Counted from the first letter of the stretch, positions 46,269 through 54,913 are shown. The stretch: 64,000 bases of DNA from Vibrio fluminensis (GCF_015278125.1 NZ_JADILO010000015.1:1-64000), one strand, 5' to 3'. Notes: generated from the sequence alone by a model not told the origin. A program made the numbers and translations.

Positions 46269-46592
46269 ATGAGTGAAACGCAATTTGACATGATGCAGAT
46301 GCAAAAAAATGCAGCGCAAGCTGCGGAATTACTGAAAGTAATGGCGCATCCAGAGCGCCTGATGGTGATTTGCCAACTGACGCAAGGTGAAGTTGGCGTA
46401 GGCTCCTTACAAGCGAACTCAACACTTAGCCAATCCGCATTGTCGCAACATCTAAGCGTATTGCGTAAACACAACATCATCAAAGCGCGAAAGGCGTCTC
46501 AGCAGGTATTTTACTCGCTCGCGGATTCGAGAGTCGAAGTAATGATGAAGTCACTACACTGCGTATTTTGCGCAAACAAGGAGGATTTATGA
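46269..46592 (+). CDS. ArsR-family repressor, BigR/SqrR (persulfide sensor) type
   Basis: A 107-residue winged-helix repressor. The HTH is at about 45-70 (LQANSTLSQSALSQHLSVLR). It has Cys35 in VICQLTQGE and Cys98 near the C-terminus in LHCVFCANK, the positions of the two cysteines that form a tetrasulfide bridge in SqrR/BigR/YgaV; Cys101 is extra. Metal-site motifs of ArsR or SmtB are absent. Its stop overlaps the next start (ATGA), so it is translationally coupled to the first YeeE gene. Persulfide sensing is inferred from the cysteines and the neighbours. Confidence 0.88.
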   Translation: MSETQFDMMQMQKNAAQAAELLKVMAHPERLMVICQLTQGEVGVGSLQANSTLSQSALSQHLSVLRKHNIIKARKASQQVFYSLADSRVEVMMKSLHCVFCANKEDL

Positions 46593-47008
46593 TTGATGCC
46601 ATTCCATGGAATGCACTGATAGGCGGGATGTTACTCGGCTGTTCTGCCACATTGCTTTTACTGTTTAACGGTAAAGTTGCGGGTATAAGTGGCATAGTGA
46701 ACGGTCTCTTCGCTCGAGTGCGAGGTGACGTTGCTTGGCGATTGGTTTTCGTTATTGGCATGGTATTCGGTGGTGGCAGTGCTATCCGTTTATTCTCTAT
46801 CAATGTTCCCGATACTCAGAACATTTCTTTAGTTGCGTTTGCGGTAGCTGGTTTACTGGTGGGCGTTGGTACAAGGCTTGGCAATGGTTGTACGAGCGGT
46901 CATGGTATTTGCGGTATTGGGCGTTTGTCTAAACGTTCTATAGTGGCAACAGTTACATTTATGCTGGTGGCGGGCATTACCGTGTTTATCCGTCTGCATG
47001 TGATTTAG
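46589..47008 (+). CDS. YeeE/YedE-family half-transporter (PmpA-like)
   Basis: A membrane protein of 139 residues with about four TM helices and the family motif GTRLGNGCTSGHGICGIGRL near 99-118, whose cysteine in NGCTSGHG is thought to relay sulfur-containing ions in this family. The start ATG at 46589 overlaps the repressor stop and has AAGGAGG 6 bp upstream. With the next gene it probably forms the two halves of one channel, as in PmpA-PmpB pairs next to BigR. Cargo such as thiosulfate or persulfide is inferred. Confidence 0.9.
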   Translation: MIDAIPWNALIGGMLLGCSATLLLLFNGKVAGISGIVNGLFARVRGDVAWRLVFVIGMVFGGGSAIRLFSINVPDTQNISLVAFAVAGLLVGVGTRLGNGCTSGHGICGIGRLSKRSIVATVTFMLVAGITVFIRLHVI

Positions 47009-47018
47009 GAGTCATGCT

Positions 47019-47462
47019 ATGAATCTATTTGTTGCAGCGTTAAGTGGTCTGTTATTTGGTTTAGGCATGGCAGTATCAGGCATGATTGATCCTGCCAAAG
47101 TGATTGGCTTTCTTGATGTTGCTGGAAATTGGGACCCGAGTTTGGCGTTTGTGATGGGCGGAGCCCTAGCGGTATTTATGCCTGCGTATTTTGTGTTGAT
47201 AAAACCACGTGCACATTCTGTGTCGGGCGCTGAGTATTGCTTACCAACCAACAACACTATCGATAAGCGCTTGGTTATTGGTGCAGCGCTGTTTGGTGTC
47301 GGTTGGGGAGTTGCAGGTGTTTGTCCGGGTCCTGCGATAGCGAGTCTGAGCTATGGCAATCTCGGGATTTGGATTTTTATTGCTACCATGTTGCTGGGCT
47401 CGCTGTTAACTCAATTATTGAACCTCTCTAACACACACCTATCTAAGTTATCTGTAAAATAA
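47019..47462 (+). CDS. YeeE/YedE-family half-transporter (PmpB-like)
   Basis: A 147-residue membrane protein with about four TM helices. The family motif is GWGVAGVCPGPAIASLSYG near 99-117 with one conserved cysteine. The N-terminus, SGLLFGLGMAVSGMIDPAKV near 8-27, is typical of the second half of a YeeE pair. It starts 10 bp after the first half. The operon is repressor, half A, half B. Confidence 0.9.
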   Translation: MNLFVAALSGLLFGLGMAVSGMIDPAKVIGFLDVAGNWDPSLAFVMGGALAVFMPAYFVLIKPRAHSVSGAEYCLPTNNTIDKRLVIGAALFGVGWGVAGVCPGPAIASLSYGNLGIWIFIATMLLGSLLTQLLNLSNTHLSKLSVK

Positions 47463-47521
47463 TGGCTCCAGTCAAACTGTAAATGCGCTGACAGACTTTA
47501 TTCAGCGCATAATAGTTAGGC

Positions 47522-48436
47522 TCATTTGAGTGTTGCCGTGATTGGGCAGTGGTCACTGAGTTGATAGTCCATTACATCTTGCGATTGGTAAAGATTCTGT
47601 TCTATTTTAATAATGTTTATATCACGGCTGGTTACAACATGGTCGATTAATGAACGGAACTGATGAGTTCGGTTCGGATTTTTACGGCTACGCACTTTAC
47701 ATTCTGCGTTTACATGACGAGTTGCCAACACAGCATCTGTCGATTTGCTTAATATTTGCCATAACCAATCTCGGTTAAAAGATAGATTGTGGTTGAAGTC
47801 GCCCACGATCATATAGCGCTCAACATTGGCTTCGCGCTCTCTAATCCATTGATTTAAAGCTTCGCCCTGTAGTTTAAGGGTTTGACACGCACGATTGTTT
47901 TCATAGCGTCCGCTGCAACGCGCTTTCAAATGAACGTTGAGCAAATGAATGGGGGAGTCGCTAGAGGGTTTTACTATGATATAGCTTGCGAAACGGAGCT
48001 TGTCATGCCGCTGCGCAGGTAGTAGTGAGAAATCATCGACATCTTGTACTGTTGCATCGTTTCGCACTGCGAACCCCGTATATTGGTTGATGTCATCATA
48101 TTGGAGCCGGCTATTCATTGCTAGCGCTCGATCGGACATATATAGGGTATATTTGTCGCCAATGAGCTTCTCTAATGCCGCTGCATCCCCAACTTCTTGG
48201 AACGCGAGGATAGAGGTGTCGACCTTATTGAAATAGTGCGCCATTTTGTAAAAATCATCGCTATTGCGCAACGAAGGCGCAAAACGTTCATTTCCCTCAG
48301 AAACAAACCACTCCATATTCCACGTCGAAACTTTGAACGATTGTTCTGCTTGTGCCTCAAATGCGGTCAATGCCACTATATATAGGAAAATGAGAGGTTT
48401 TGCATGTAATTTAAACAACGGGTTTTTCATCATCAT
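47522..48436 (-). CDS. Secreted endonuclease/exonuclease/phosphatase-family protein
   Basis: A 304-residue protein with a signal peptide (about 1-30, ending EAQA). It has the DNase I-like fold: STWNMEWF near 38-45, FQEVGD near 81-86, LNVHLKARC near 165-173, VGDFNHN near 213-219 and SDHCPI near the C-terminus, with the catalytic Asp-His. Secreted nuclease or phosphodiesterase activity is likely; the substrate is unknown. The start at 48436 (one of three adjacent ATG codons, after AAAGG) is preferred to a frame start at 48535 that lacks a signal peptide at its end. Confidence 0.85.
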   Translation of the reverse strand: MMMKNPLFKLHAKPLIFLYIVALTAFEAQAEQSFKVSTWNMEWFVSEGNERFAPSLRNSDDFYKMAHYFNKVDTSILAFQEVGDAAALEKLIGDKYTLYMSDRALAMNSRLQYDDINQYTGFAVRNDATVQDVDDFSLLPAQRHDKLRFASYIIVKPSSDSPIHLLNVHLKARCSGRYENNRACQTLKLQGEALNQWIREREANVERYMIVGDFNHNLSFNRDWLWQILSKSTDAVLATRHVNAECKVRSRKNPNRTHQFRSLIDHVVTSRDINIIKIEQNLYQSQDVMDYQLSDHCPITATLK

Positions 48437-48572
48437 CGTAGAACCTTTATCTCGTAAGCCTTCGCAAAAAATCAAGTTTAAAACGCCAATTTTTGCAATT
48501 TTCATTGTTTTATTTGTATCTGAGAGCCATGCCAATAAGATCGTTTCGTTTCTGTACTGTAACTTGGTTTTA

Positions 48573-48586
48573 TTGATCTAAATCAA
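48573..48586. promoter_or_regulatory. FNR site upstream of nrdD
   Basis: TTGATCTAAATCAA is a perfect match to TTGAT-N4-ATCAA. With a -10 like TAATAC at 48612-48617, it would lie near -41.5, the usual place for FNR activation. Confidence 0.85.
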
Positions 48587-48618
48587 TACTTTTAAGGTGC
48601 GGTTTGGAGTCTAATACG

Positions 48619-48634
48619 CCACAACATCTAGTGT
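48619..48634. promoter_or_regulatory. NrdR box 1 upstream of nrdD
   Basis: CCACAACATCTAGTGT matches the NrdR pattern ACACWATATATWGTGT at 13 of 16 positions. Confidence 0.75.
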
Positions 48635-48649
48635 CAGTCAAAAAAATAA

Positions 48650-48665
48650 CAACCCTATATAGTGT
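48650..48665. promoter_or_regulatory. NrdR box 2 upstream of nrdD
   Basis: CAACCCTATATAGTGT matches the NrdR pattern at 12 of 16 positions. It is 31 bp centre to centre from box 1, the three-turn spacing usual for NrdR pairs. Confidence 0.75.
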
Positions 48666-48708
48666 GTTTGTGGATAACTCTGTGAATATACTGGGGTAAG
48701 GAGAAAAG

Positions 48709-50829
48709 GTGAAACCAATCGTAATCAAGCGTGACGGCTCAAGAGCTCCGTTTAGCAGGGATCGTATTCAAGCAGCAGTGGAAGCAGCAGCAGAGCACGT
48801 GAACAACGAGATTGCTATTTATGCCCTTAATGTGGCATTAGCAGTAGAGCTGCAGCTAAAAGATCACGATGAAGTACACATTAACGAAATCCAAACCCTA
48901 GTTGAAAATGAGCTTATGCAAGGACCATATAAGTCACTTGCACGTTCATACATCGAATACCGTCATGATCGCGACATCGCTCGTGAGAAGCAAAGTGCGC
49001 TTACTCGTGAAATCGAAGGTCTGATCGAAGAGAGCAACGTTGACCTAATCAACGAAAACGCGAACAAAGACGGTAAAGTAATTCCGACACAACGTGACCT
49101 GCTTGCAGGTATCGTGGCTAAACACTATGCGAAAACTCACATTCTGCCACGTGACGTAGTACAAGCACACGATGAAGGTGACTTACACTACCACGACCTA
49201 GATTACGCACCATTCTTCCCGATGTTTAACTGTATGCTTATCGATCTTAAAGGCATGCTGACACACGGCTTTAAAATGGGTAATGCTGAAATTGATACAC
49301 CAAAGTCAATTTCTACAGCAACAGCAGTAACAGCACAGATCATTGCGCAAGTAGCAAGCCATATTTACGGTGGTACAACCATCAACCGCATTGATGAAGT
49401 ACTAGAACCTTATGTACAGGCAAGCTACGAGAAACACCTTTCTATCGCAAAAGAGTGGGATATCCACAACCCAGAAGCTTTTGCTATCTCTCGCACAGAG
49501 AAAGAGTGTTACGACGCATTCCAATCTTTAGAGTATGAAGTAAACACCTTGCATACTGCAAATGGTCAAACACCATTTGTGACCTTTGGTTTTGGTTTAG
49601 GCACAAGTTGGGCATCACGTCTAATTCAAGAGTCAATTTTGAAAAACCGTATTGCAGGCCTTGGTAAGAACCGTAAAACAGCGGTGTTCCCAAAACTTGT
49701 ATTTGCGATTAAAGATGGTCTGAACCACAAAGAGCAAGATCCAAACTACGACATTAAGAAGCTTGCGCTAGAGTGTGCTTCTAAGCGTATGTACCCAGAT
49801 ATTCTTAACTACGACAAAGTAGTAGAAGTAACAGGTTCATTCAAAACCCCAATGGGCTGCCGTAGTTTCCTAAACACTTACGAAGAAAACGGTGAACTTA
49901 TCCATGAAGGTCGTAATAACCTTGGTGTAGTAAGTTTGAACCTGCCTCGTATCGCAATTCGTGCAAACGGCAGCGAAGAAGAGTTCTTCAAAATCCTAGA
50001 TGAGAAACTAATCGTCGCACGCCGTGCATTAGAAACACGTATCTCTCGTCTAGAAAACGTGAAAGCTCGCGTTGCGCCAATTCTATATATGGAAGGTGCA
50101 TGTGGTGTTCGTCTAAAAGCAGACGATTCAATTGCTGATATCTTTAAAAATGGTCGCGCGTCTATTTCTCTTGGTTACATTGGTATCCATGAGATGGTTA
50201 ACGCACTATACGGCACGTCAGAACACGTATACGACAATGAAGAACTGCGTGAAAAAGCACTTAACATCGTTAAGTACCTGAAGAAACACGTAGAGCAATG
50301 GACTGAAGAAACAGGTTACGGCTTCAGCCTATACGGCACGCCAAGTGAAAACCTATGTAGCCGTTTCTGCCGTATCGACACTAAAGAGTTCGGTGTTATT
50401 GAAGGCGTGACCGACAAAGGTTACTACACCAACAGCTTCCACTTAGATGTTGAGAAGAAGGTAAACCCATACGATAAGATTGACTTTGAGATGCCATACC
50501 CACACATCTCAAGCGGTGGCTTTATCTGTTACGGTGAATTCCCGAACATGCAACGTAACGTTGAAGCTCTGGAAAACGTATGGGACTACAGCTACACTCG
50601 CGTACCTTACTACGGCACCAATACACCTATCGATGAGTGTTATGAGTGTGGTTACACTGGTGAGTTTGACTGTACGAGCAAAGGCTTTACTTGCCCAAGC
50701 TGTGGCAACCATGATTCAAGCAAAGTATCAGTAACCCGCCGTGTATGTGGTTACTTAGGTAGCCCAGACGCTCGTCCATTTAACTTCGGTAAGCAAGAAG
50801 AAGTTAAGCGTCGCGTTAAGCACCTATAA
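48709..50829 (+). CDS. nrdD: Anaerobic ribonucleoside-triphosphate reductase
   Basis: The class III reductase makes deoxyribonucleotides without oxygen by a glycyl radical. The 706 residues match E. coli NrdD (712). An ATP-cone is at about 3-95 (VIKRDGSRAPFSRDRIQAAV). The zinc site is CYECGYTGEFDC followed by CPSCG near 645-665, and the glycyl radical loop is RRVCGYLGSPDARP near 680-693. Translation starts at GTG with AAGGAG upstream. nrdG follows after a hairpin. The FNR site and the paired NrdR boxes give the expected anaerobic and dATP/ATP control. Confidence 0.97.
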   Translation: MKPIVIKRDGSRAPFSRDRIQAAVEAAAEHVNNEIAIYALNVALAVELQLKDHDEVHINEIQTLVENELMQGPYKSLARSYIEYRHDRDIAREKQSALTREIEGLIEESNVDLINENANKDGKVIPTQRDLLAGIVAKHYAKTHILPRDVVQAHDEGDLHYHDLDYAPFFPMFNCMLIDLKGMLTHGFKMGNAEIDTPKSISTATAVTAQIIAQVASHIYGGTTINRIDEVLEPYVQASYEKHLSIAKEWDIHNPEAFAISRTEKECYDAFQSLEYEVNTLHTANGQTPFVTFGFGLGTSWASRLIQESILKNRIAGLGKNRKTAVFPKLVFAIKDGLNHKEQDPNYDIKKLALECASKRMYPDILNYDKVVEVTGSFKTPMGCRSFLNTYEENGELIHEGRNNLGVVSLNLPRIAIRANGSEEEFFKILDEKLIVARRALETRISRLENVKARVAPILYMEGACGVRLKADDSIADIFKNGRASISLGYIGIHEMVNALYGTSEHVYDNEELREKALNIVKYLKKHVEQWTEETGYGFSLYGTPSENLCSRFCRIDTKEFGVIEGVTDKGYYTNSFHLDVEKKVNPYDKIDFEMPYPHISSGGFICYGEFPNMQRNVEALENVWDYSYTRVPYYGTNTPIDECYECGYTGEFDCTSKGFTCPSCGNHDSSKVSVTRRVCGYLGSPDARPFNFGKQEEVKRRVKHL

Positions 50830-50851
50830 TTGAACCTGTAAGTATCATTCA

Positions 50852-50886
50852 CCAGCTCGCTCTGCTTTAAGGCGGGCTGGTTTTTT
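50852..50886 (+). terminator. Hairpin between nrdD and nrdG
   Basis: CCAGCTCGC pairs imperfectly with GCGGGCTGG, followed by TTTTTT. It sits 12 bp before nrdG and may reduce read-through from nrdD. Confidence 0.75.
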
Positions 50887-50898
50887 CGTTTTGGAATT

Positions 50899-51366
50899 AT
50901 GAACTACCATCAATACTACCCAATCGACGTTGTAAATGGTCCCGGTACTCGCGTGACTCTGTTTGTTTCTGGCTGCGAACATAAGTGTCGCGGTTGTTAC
51001 AACAAGACAACTTGGCGCGTAGACAGTGGTCATCTGTTCACTCAGCAACTTGAAGATCAAATCATTGCCGACCTAAACGATACGCGCATCAAACGTAAAG
51101 GTTTATCGCTGTCAGGGGGCGATCCGCTTCATCCCGCGAATGTGGCTGATGTACTGCGTTTGGTAAAACGCGTGCGAGCTGAATGTCCTAACAAAGATAT
51201 CTGGCTATGGACTGGTTACATGCTCAGTGAGTTGAGCGAGGCACAAAAAGAGATTGTTGAACTCATCGATGTGATGGTTGACGGTAAGTTTGAGCAAGAA
51301 AAGCGAGACTTGAACCTCGAATGGCGCGGCAGTTCAAATCAGGTGATTCATTACTTCAAGGTATGA
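50899..51366 (+). CDS. nrdG: Anaerobic ribonucleotide reductase activating protein
   Basis: NrdG is a radical SAM enzyme that makes the glycyl radical on NrdD. The 155 residues match E. coli NrdG (154). The [4Fe-4S] motif is CEHKCRGCY near 26-34 (C-x3-C-x2-C), followed by SGGDPLHPAN near 72-81, the SAM-binding glycine region. It lies 69 bp after nrdD. Confidence 0.96.
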   Translation: MNYHQYYPIDVVNGPGTRVTLFVSGCEHKCRGCYNKTTWRVDSGHLFTQQLEDQIIADLNDTRIKRKGLSLSGGDPLHPANVADVLRLVKRVRAECPNKDIWLWTGYMLSELSEAQKEIVELIDVMVDGKFEQEKRDLNLEWRGSSNQVIHYFKV

Positions 51367-51382
51367 TTTACAAACCTAACTC

Positions 51383-51407
51383 AAAGGCAGCAGTGGCTGC
51401 CTTTTTT
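51383..51407 (+). terminator. Terminator after nrdG
   Basis: Perfect 9-bp stem AAAGGCAGC/GCTGCCTTT followed by TTT. Confidence 0.88.
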
Positions 51408-51611
51408 GATCCTGTAGTTTGAGCAAAATGTTAGCCCTAAGCTTGATGCTTTGATAACTGGTATGAAAGGGGTTCAATAGAGTGATAAGTTTAGTAAATC
51501 GCTCTTACAGAAAAATTTCATCGAGAAGTTGTTTAATTGTCGATATTTACAAAAACTAGTGTTAATTTGGATAACACTATCAACAATGAATTTCAAAGGG
51601 TTGTGACTTTC

Positions 51612-52793
51612 ATGTTCTCTCATTTACCTGAACCAAAACTTGATCCAATACTTTCTCTTTCTGTCGCTTATAGGAATGATCCGCGCGAAGAAAAAGTGGA
51701 TTTGGGTATAGGTGTGTATAAAAGCAGTACGGGCGAAACCCCGATTATGCAGGCGATTGACCTTGCACAACAAAAAGTTGTGGCAACACAAAAAACCAAG
51801 TCATATGTTGGGCTTGCTGGTTGTGAAGAGTTTAATCAGTCGATGATTGATTTGGTGTTAGGGCAGTCATTAATCTTAGATCGCGTATCTGCGATTCAAA
51901 CGCCGGGCGCAAGTGGCGCACTACGCATGCTAGGCGATCTGATTAGAGTGGCTCAACCTAACACAACGGTTTGGTTGTCAAACCCAAGTTATGTTAACCA
52001 TCAGCCAGTTATGGAAGCGGCAGGGCTTAAGGTAAAGCATTATAGCTATTTTTGTCCGGTGACTAAGCAAGTCGACAAAACACGCATGCTAGAAGAAATT
52101 TCGCAGGCAGGCAAAGATGATGTCGTTTTGCTGCATGGCTGCTGCCATAACCCAACGGGCGCTGATATTGATTTCGATACTTGGCAACAAGTGACTCGAC
52201 TAGCTCAAGAGAAGGGTTTTACGCCGTTTGTTGATCTGGCTTACCAAGGCTTTGGTGATGGTATCGAAGAAGATGCAGCTGGCTTACGTTACATGGCTGA
52301 ACGTGTCGAAGAGATGATGATCACTACATCATGTTCGAAAAACTTCGGTTTGTATCGCGAACGTACGGGTGCCGCGATAGTTTTGGGTCGTTCAGCGCAA
52401 GATGCTCTAAACGCAAAAGGTAAGTTACTTACTATGGCACGTGCGACATACACGATGCCACCAGACCACGGTGCGGCATTGGTTAAAACTATCATGCAAG
52501 ATACAGAATTAACCACAATATGGCGTGATGAGTTAAAGACGATGCGTAATCGCCTTGTTTCATTACGCGCTTCACTTTGTGAAGAGCTTAGAACGACGCA
52601 CAATACCTCTGAGTTTGACTTCATCCAATCGCACAAAGGTATGTTTACTGTGCTAGGCTTTAGTCAAGAACAGATGGCACGTTTACGAGAAGAATTCGGG
52701 ATTTACGGCGTCGGCGATGGTCGTATTAACATCGCGGGTTTAACGGAAAGAGACATTCCGTATGTCGCGGATGCGATTTTGAAAGTGTCATAA
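51612..52793 (+). CDS. tyrB: Aromatic amino acid/aspartate aminotransferase (TyrB/AspC family)
   Basis: A PLP-dependent class I aminotransferase. The ATG at 51612 gives 393 residues, starting MFSHLPEPKLDPILSLS, in line with TyrB/AspC (about 397). A TTG 25 codons earlier would add residues not seen in the family. The PLP lysine is in TSCSKNFGLYRERTGA near 240-255. GIGVYKSSTGETPI near 35-48 and HNPTGADI near 179-186 are typical. Aspartate and aromatic specificities are hard to separate by eye; Vibrio annotations usually call this copy aromatic. Confidence 0.9.
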   Translation: MFSHLPEPKLDPILSLSVAYRNDPREEKVDLGIGVYKSSTGETPIMQAIDLAQQKVVATQKTKSYVGLAGCEEFNQSMIDLVLGQSLILDRVSAIQTPGASGALRMLGDLIRVAQPNTTVWLSNPSYVNHQPVMEAAGLKVKHYSYFCPVTKQVDKTRMLEEISQAGKDDVVLLHGCCHNPTGADIDFDTWQQVTRLAQEKGFTPFVDLAYQGFGDGIEEDAAGLRYMAERVEEMMITTSCSKNFGLYRERTGAAIVLGRSAQDALNAKGKLLTMARATYTMPPDHGAALVKTIMQDTELTTIWRDELKTMRNRLVSLRASLCEELRTTHNTSEFDFIQSHKGMFTVLGFSQEQMARLREEFGIYGVGDGRINIAGLTERDIPYVADAILKVS

Positions 52794-52796
52794 ACC

Positions 52797-52818
52797 AAAG
52801 GCTCGTAAGAGCCTTTTT
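52797..52818 (+). terminator. Terminator after the aminotransferase gene
   Basis: Perfect 8-bp stem AAAGGCTC/GAGCCTTT with a GTAA loop and T tract. Confidence 0.88.
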
Positions 52819-52851
52819 TATCCTATTCAATTATCAATTCGGGGGGATTGA

Positions 52852-53505
52852 ATGAGAAAGAACTGGCAAACCACTTGTCTGGTTATTTTGTCTACTACGT
52901 TAGCGGCTTGCGCTAGCCAAACGAGCACACCAGAGCAACCAGTTAAACCAGAACAACCACCAGTTGAGCAGCCGAGTGTTGAGACACCGAGCAAACCGGT
53001 AGAGAAACCTACAGTTGATCCAGAAGTTACACCTGACAAAAAGCCGTTACCTCCTGTTGTTGAACCAGATAGAAAAACTTCTGATGGCAAGCTGATTCTT
53101 GGTGAGAAAGAGTGGGTTTATATTCCAGGGCTAGAAGAGTCTTTCCGTGCTCGAGTCGATACTGGCGCCACTACGTCTTCAATTAGCGCTGTTGACATCA
53201 AGCCTTTCGAGCGAGATGGAAAAGATTGGGTGAAATTCAAAATGGAACACGACGGAGTGAGCAGTAAAGAGATTTCTTTACCTGTCGAGCGTTGGGTTAA
53301 GATTAAACAGTCTAGTGCAGAAGGTTCACAACGCCGCGCAGTGGTACATGCTTGGATTCAGATTGGTGACCTTAAGGAGAAAACCGAATTTACCCTTGCA
53401 GACCGCACCCATTTGTCGTTTCCAGTTTTGCTAGGAAGAAGTTTCTTTAGAGATGTAGCTGTGGTTGATGTGAGTCGAAAGTATGTGCAAAAAAAGCACA
53501 ACTAG
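52852..53505 (+). CDS. Retropepsin-like (RimB/ATP-dependent zinc protease family) lipoprotein
   Basis: A 217-residue lipoprotein: signal peptide with lipobox LAAC (Cys about 20). A low-complexity Pro/Glu/Val/Lys linker covers about 22-75. The C-terminal domain (about 80-217) has RARVDTGATTSSISA near 98-112 and FPVLLGRSFFRD near 193-204, the two aspartyl-protease-like motifs of the family long annotated as ATP-dependent zinc proteases and related to RimB, which acts on glutamate tails. Lipidation places this copy outside the cytosol, so its target is not ribosomal protein S6. Function unknown. Confidence 0.82.
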   Translation: MRKNWQTTCLVILSTTLAACASQTSTPEQPVKPEQPPVEQPSVETPSKPVEKPTVDPEVTPDKKPLPPVVEPDRKTSDGKLILGEKEWVYIPGLEESFRARVDTGATTSSISAVDIKPFERDGKDWVKFKMEHDGVSSKEISLPVERWVKIKQSSAEGSQRRAVVHAWIQIGDLKEKTEFTLADRTHLSFPVLLGRSFFRDVAVVDVSRKYVQKKHN

Positions 53506-53537
53506 TTGAGACGCGAAAGCCACTATTTACGAATAAT

Positions 53538-53564
53538 AAAAAACCGCTCGATGAGCGGTTTTTT
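53538..53564. terminator. Bidirectional terminator
   Basis: Stem AAAACCGCTC/GAGCGGTTTT with a GAT loop and A/T tracts, between convergent genes. Confidence 0.92.
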
Positions 53565-53576
53565 TAATCACTATGA

Positions 53577-54050
53577 TTATTGGATGTCGAGCAATTCAAC
53601 ATCAAAAACTAGTGTTGCAGCAGGTGGGATAGGGCCTGTACCACTTTTACCGTAAGCAAGAGTACTTGGGATAAACAGACGGAATTTGTCTCCGACAGTC
53701 ATGTAAGTAAGACCTTCTTGCCAGCCCGCAATTACTTGGCCAAGACCAAAAGTAATTGGTTCACCGCGGTCAACAGAGCTGTCGAAAACAGTACCATCGA
53801 TCAACGTGCCGTGGTAATGAACTTTAACTTTGTTGCTCTTAGTTGGGTGAACAGTACCTTCACCTTTTTCTAAAACTAAATATTGCAAGCCGCTTTCAGT
53901 CGTTACCACGCCTTCTTTTTGGCCATTCTCAGCCAAGAATGCTTGGCCTTGCTGAAAGTTAACATCCGCTGTTTTATGATTGGTCCAAGTGCGGTAAATC
54001 ATAAAGCCAGCTAAAATGACGACAACAATAGGGATAATAATTTTAGTCAT
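53577..54050 (-). CDS. FKBP-type peptidyl-prolyl cis-trans isomerase, membrane-anchored
   Basis: A 157-residue protein with a TM helix at about 3-19, then a FKBP domain (about 58-157): VKVHYHGTLIDGTVFDSSVD, then GQVIAGWQEGLTYMTVGDKF, then IPSTLAYG. It should speed up proline isomerisation during protein folding in the periplasm. It follows a DsbA-like lipoprotein gene by 17 bp on the same strand, so the two probably form a periplasmic folding operon. Confidence 0.92.
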   Translation of the reverse strand: MTKIIIPIVVVILAGFMIYRTWTNHKTADVNFQQGQAFLAENGQKEGVVTTESGLQYLVLEKGEGTVHPTKSNKVKVHYHGTLIDGTVFDSSVDRGEPITFGLGQVIAGWQEGLTYMTVGDKFRLFIPSTLAYGKSGTGPIPPAATLVFDVELLDIQ

Positions 54051-54067
54051 GAATCCTTTCCAATAAG

Positions 54068-54685
54068 TTACTTTTTGATTAGGTAGTTAATCGTGTTCGC
54101 GATTTCTTCAATTGTCTGGTGACCAGCGGTAATAACTTCATATTTACCATTGACGATAAACGTTGGTACACCGTTAATTTCACCTTTTGTGATGATCTCA
54201 TCGGCAATTTGCATCGCTTGGAACAGTTGGTTTTGCTGTTCTTCAGTAATGTCGTATGGAGAAACTAAGCCACGGCTTTTAAACGCGTTATCAATTTGGC
54301 CTTTTTTCTCAGCCAATGTTGCGCCATCACCCATTTGTGCAGCATTAAATAGGTCAAGCATCATCTCATGATCTGGCTTTTTACCCAGTTGCATCTCTGC
54401 GCTGTAGTAGATCATCGCGCCAATTTGTGCGCTTTCGTTGAAAGTTACATGAACCTTGCCCACACTTTGGTCGATAAGCTTTTCAAGTTTAGGAAGTTGA
54501 GATTCCATTTGTTTACAGTGACCACAGTTAAGTGAGAACACTTCCGTTACTTGTGGTAGACGGTAGGTTGAAAGGTTGTTTGACAAAGTTCTGTATTGCT
54601 TACCTTCTACAGGTGTAGAGCTTTCAGAGCAACCCACCATAAGCGTAGAAATAGCGACAAGAAATAGAGCGATCATTTTTTTCAT
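54068..54685 (-). CDS. DsbA-like thiol:disulfide interchange lipoprotein
   Basis: A 205-residue thioredoxin-fold oxidoreductase of the DsbA group. The signal peptide ends with LMVGC, so the protein is a lipoprotein (Cys19). The active site is CGHC (Cys54, Cys57) and the cis-proline loop is NGVPTFIVNGKYEV near 172-185, with a helical insertion in between. DsbA itself is soluble, so this is a second, membrane-tethered copy; oxidase or isomerase role is not determined. It is the first gene of a pair with the FKBP isomerase. Confidence 0.88.
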   Translation of the reverse strand: MKKMIALFLVAISTLMVGCSESSTPVEGKQYRTLSNNLSTYRLPQVTEVFSLNCGHCKQMESQLPKLEKLIDQSVGKVHVTFNESAQIGAMIYYSAEMQLGKKPDHEMMLDLFNAAQMGDGATLAEKKGQIDNAFKSRGLVSPYDITEEQQNQLFQAMQIADEIITKGEINGVPTFIVNGKYEVITAGHQTIEEIANTINYLIKK

Positions 54686-54913
54686 ATATTTATCTCTTTG
54701 GGAACGCGTGTTAGCGAGTCAAAAGTGAAGCAGAGTTTACCGTTATCAGTGCTTGAAACAAATGGTTATCTCCAATCGATTAGTAAATTTTAACAACTTC
54801 TGTAGATATTGGTAAAAATTTGAGCATTTGAACCAAATTCGAGTCGTAGAGCTAAAGATTTACGCCAAGTGAACGATATAAATTAAGTAATCGAATGAAT
54901 GAATGGTGAGGCG

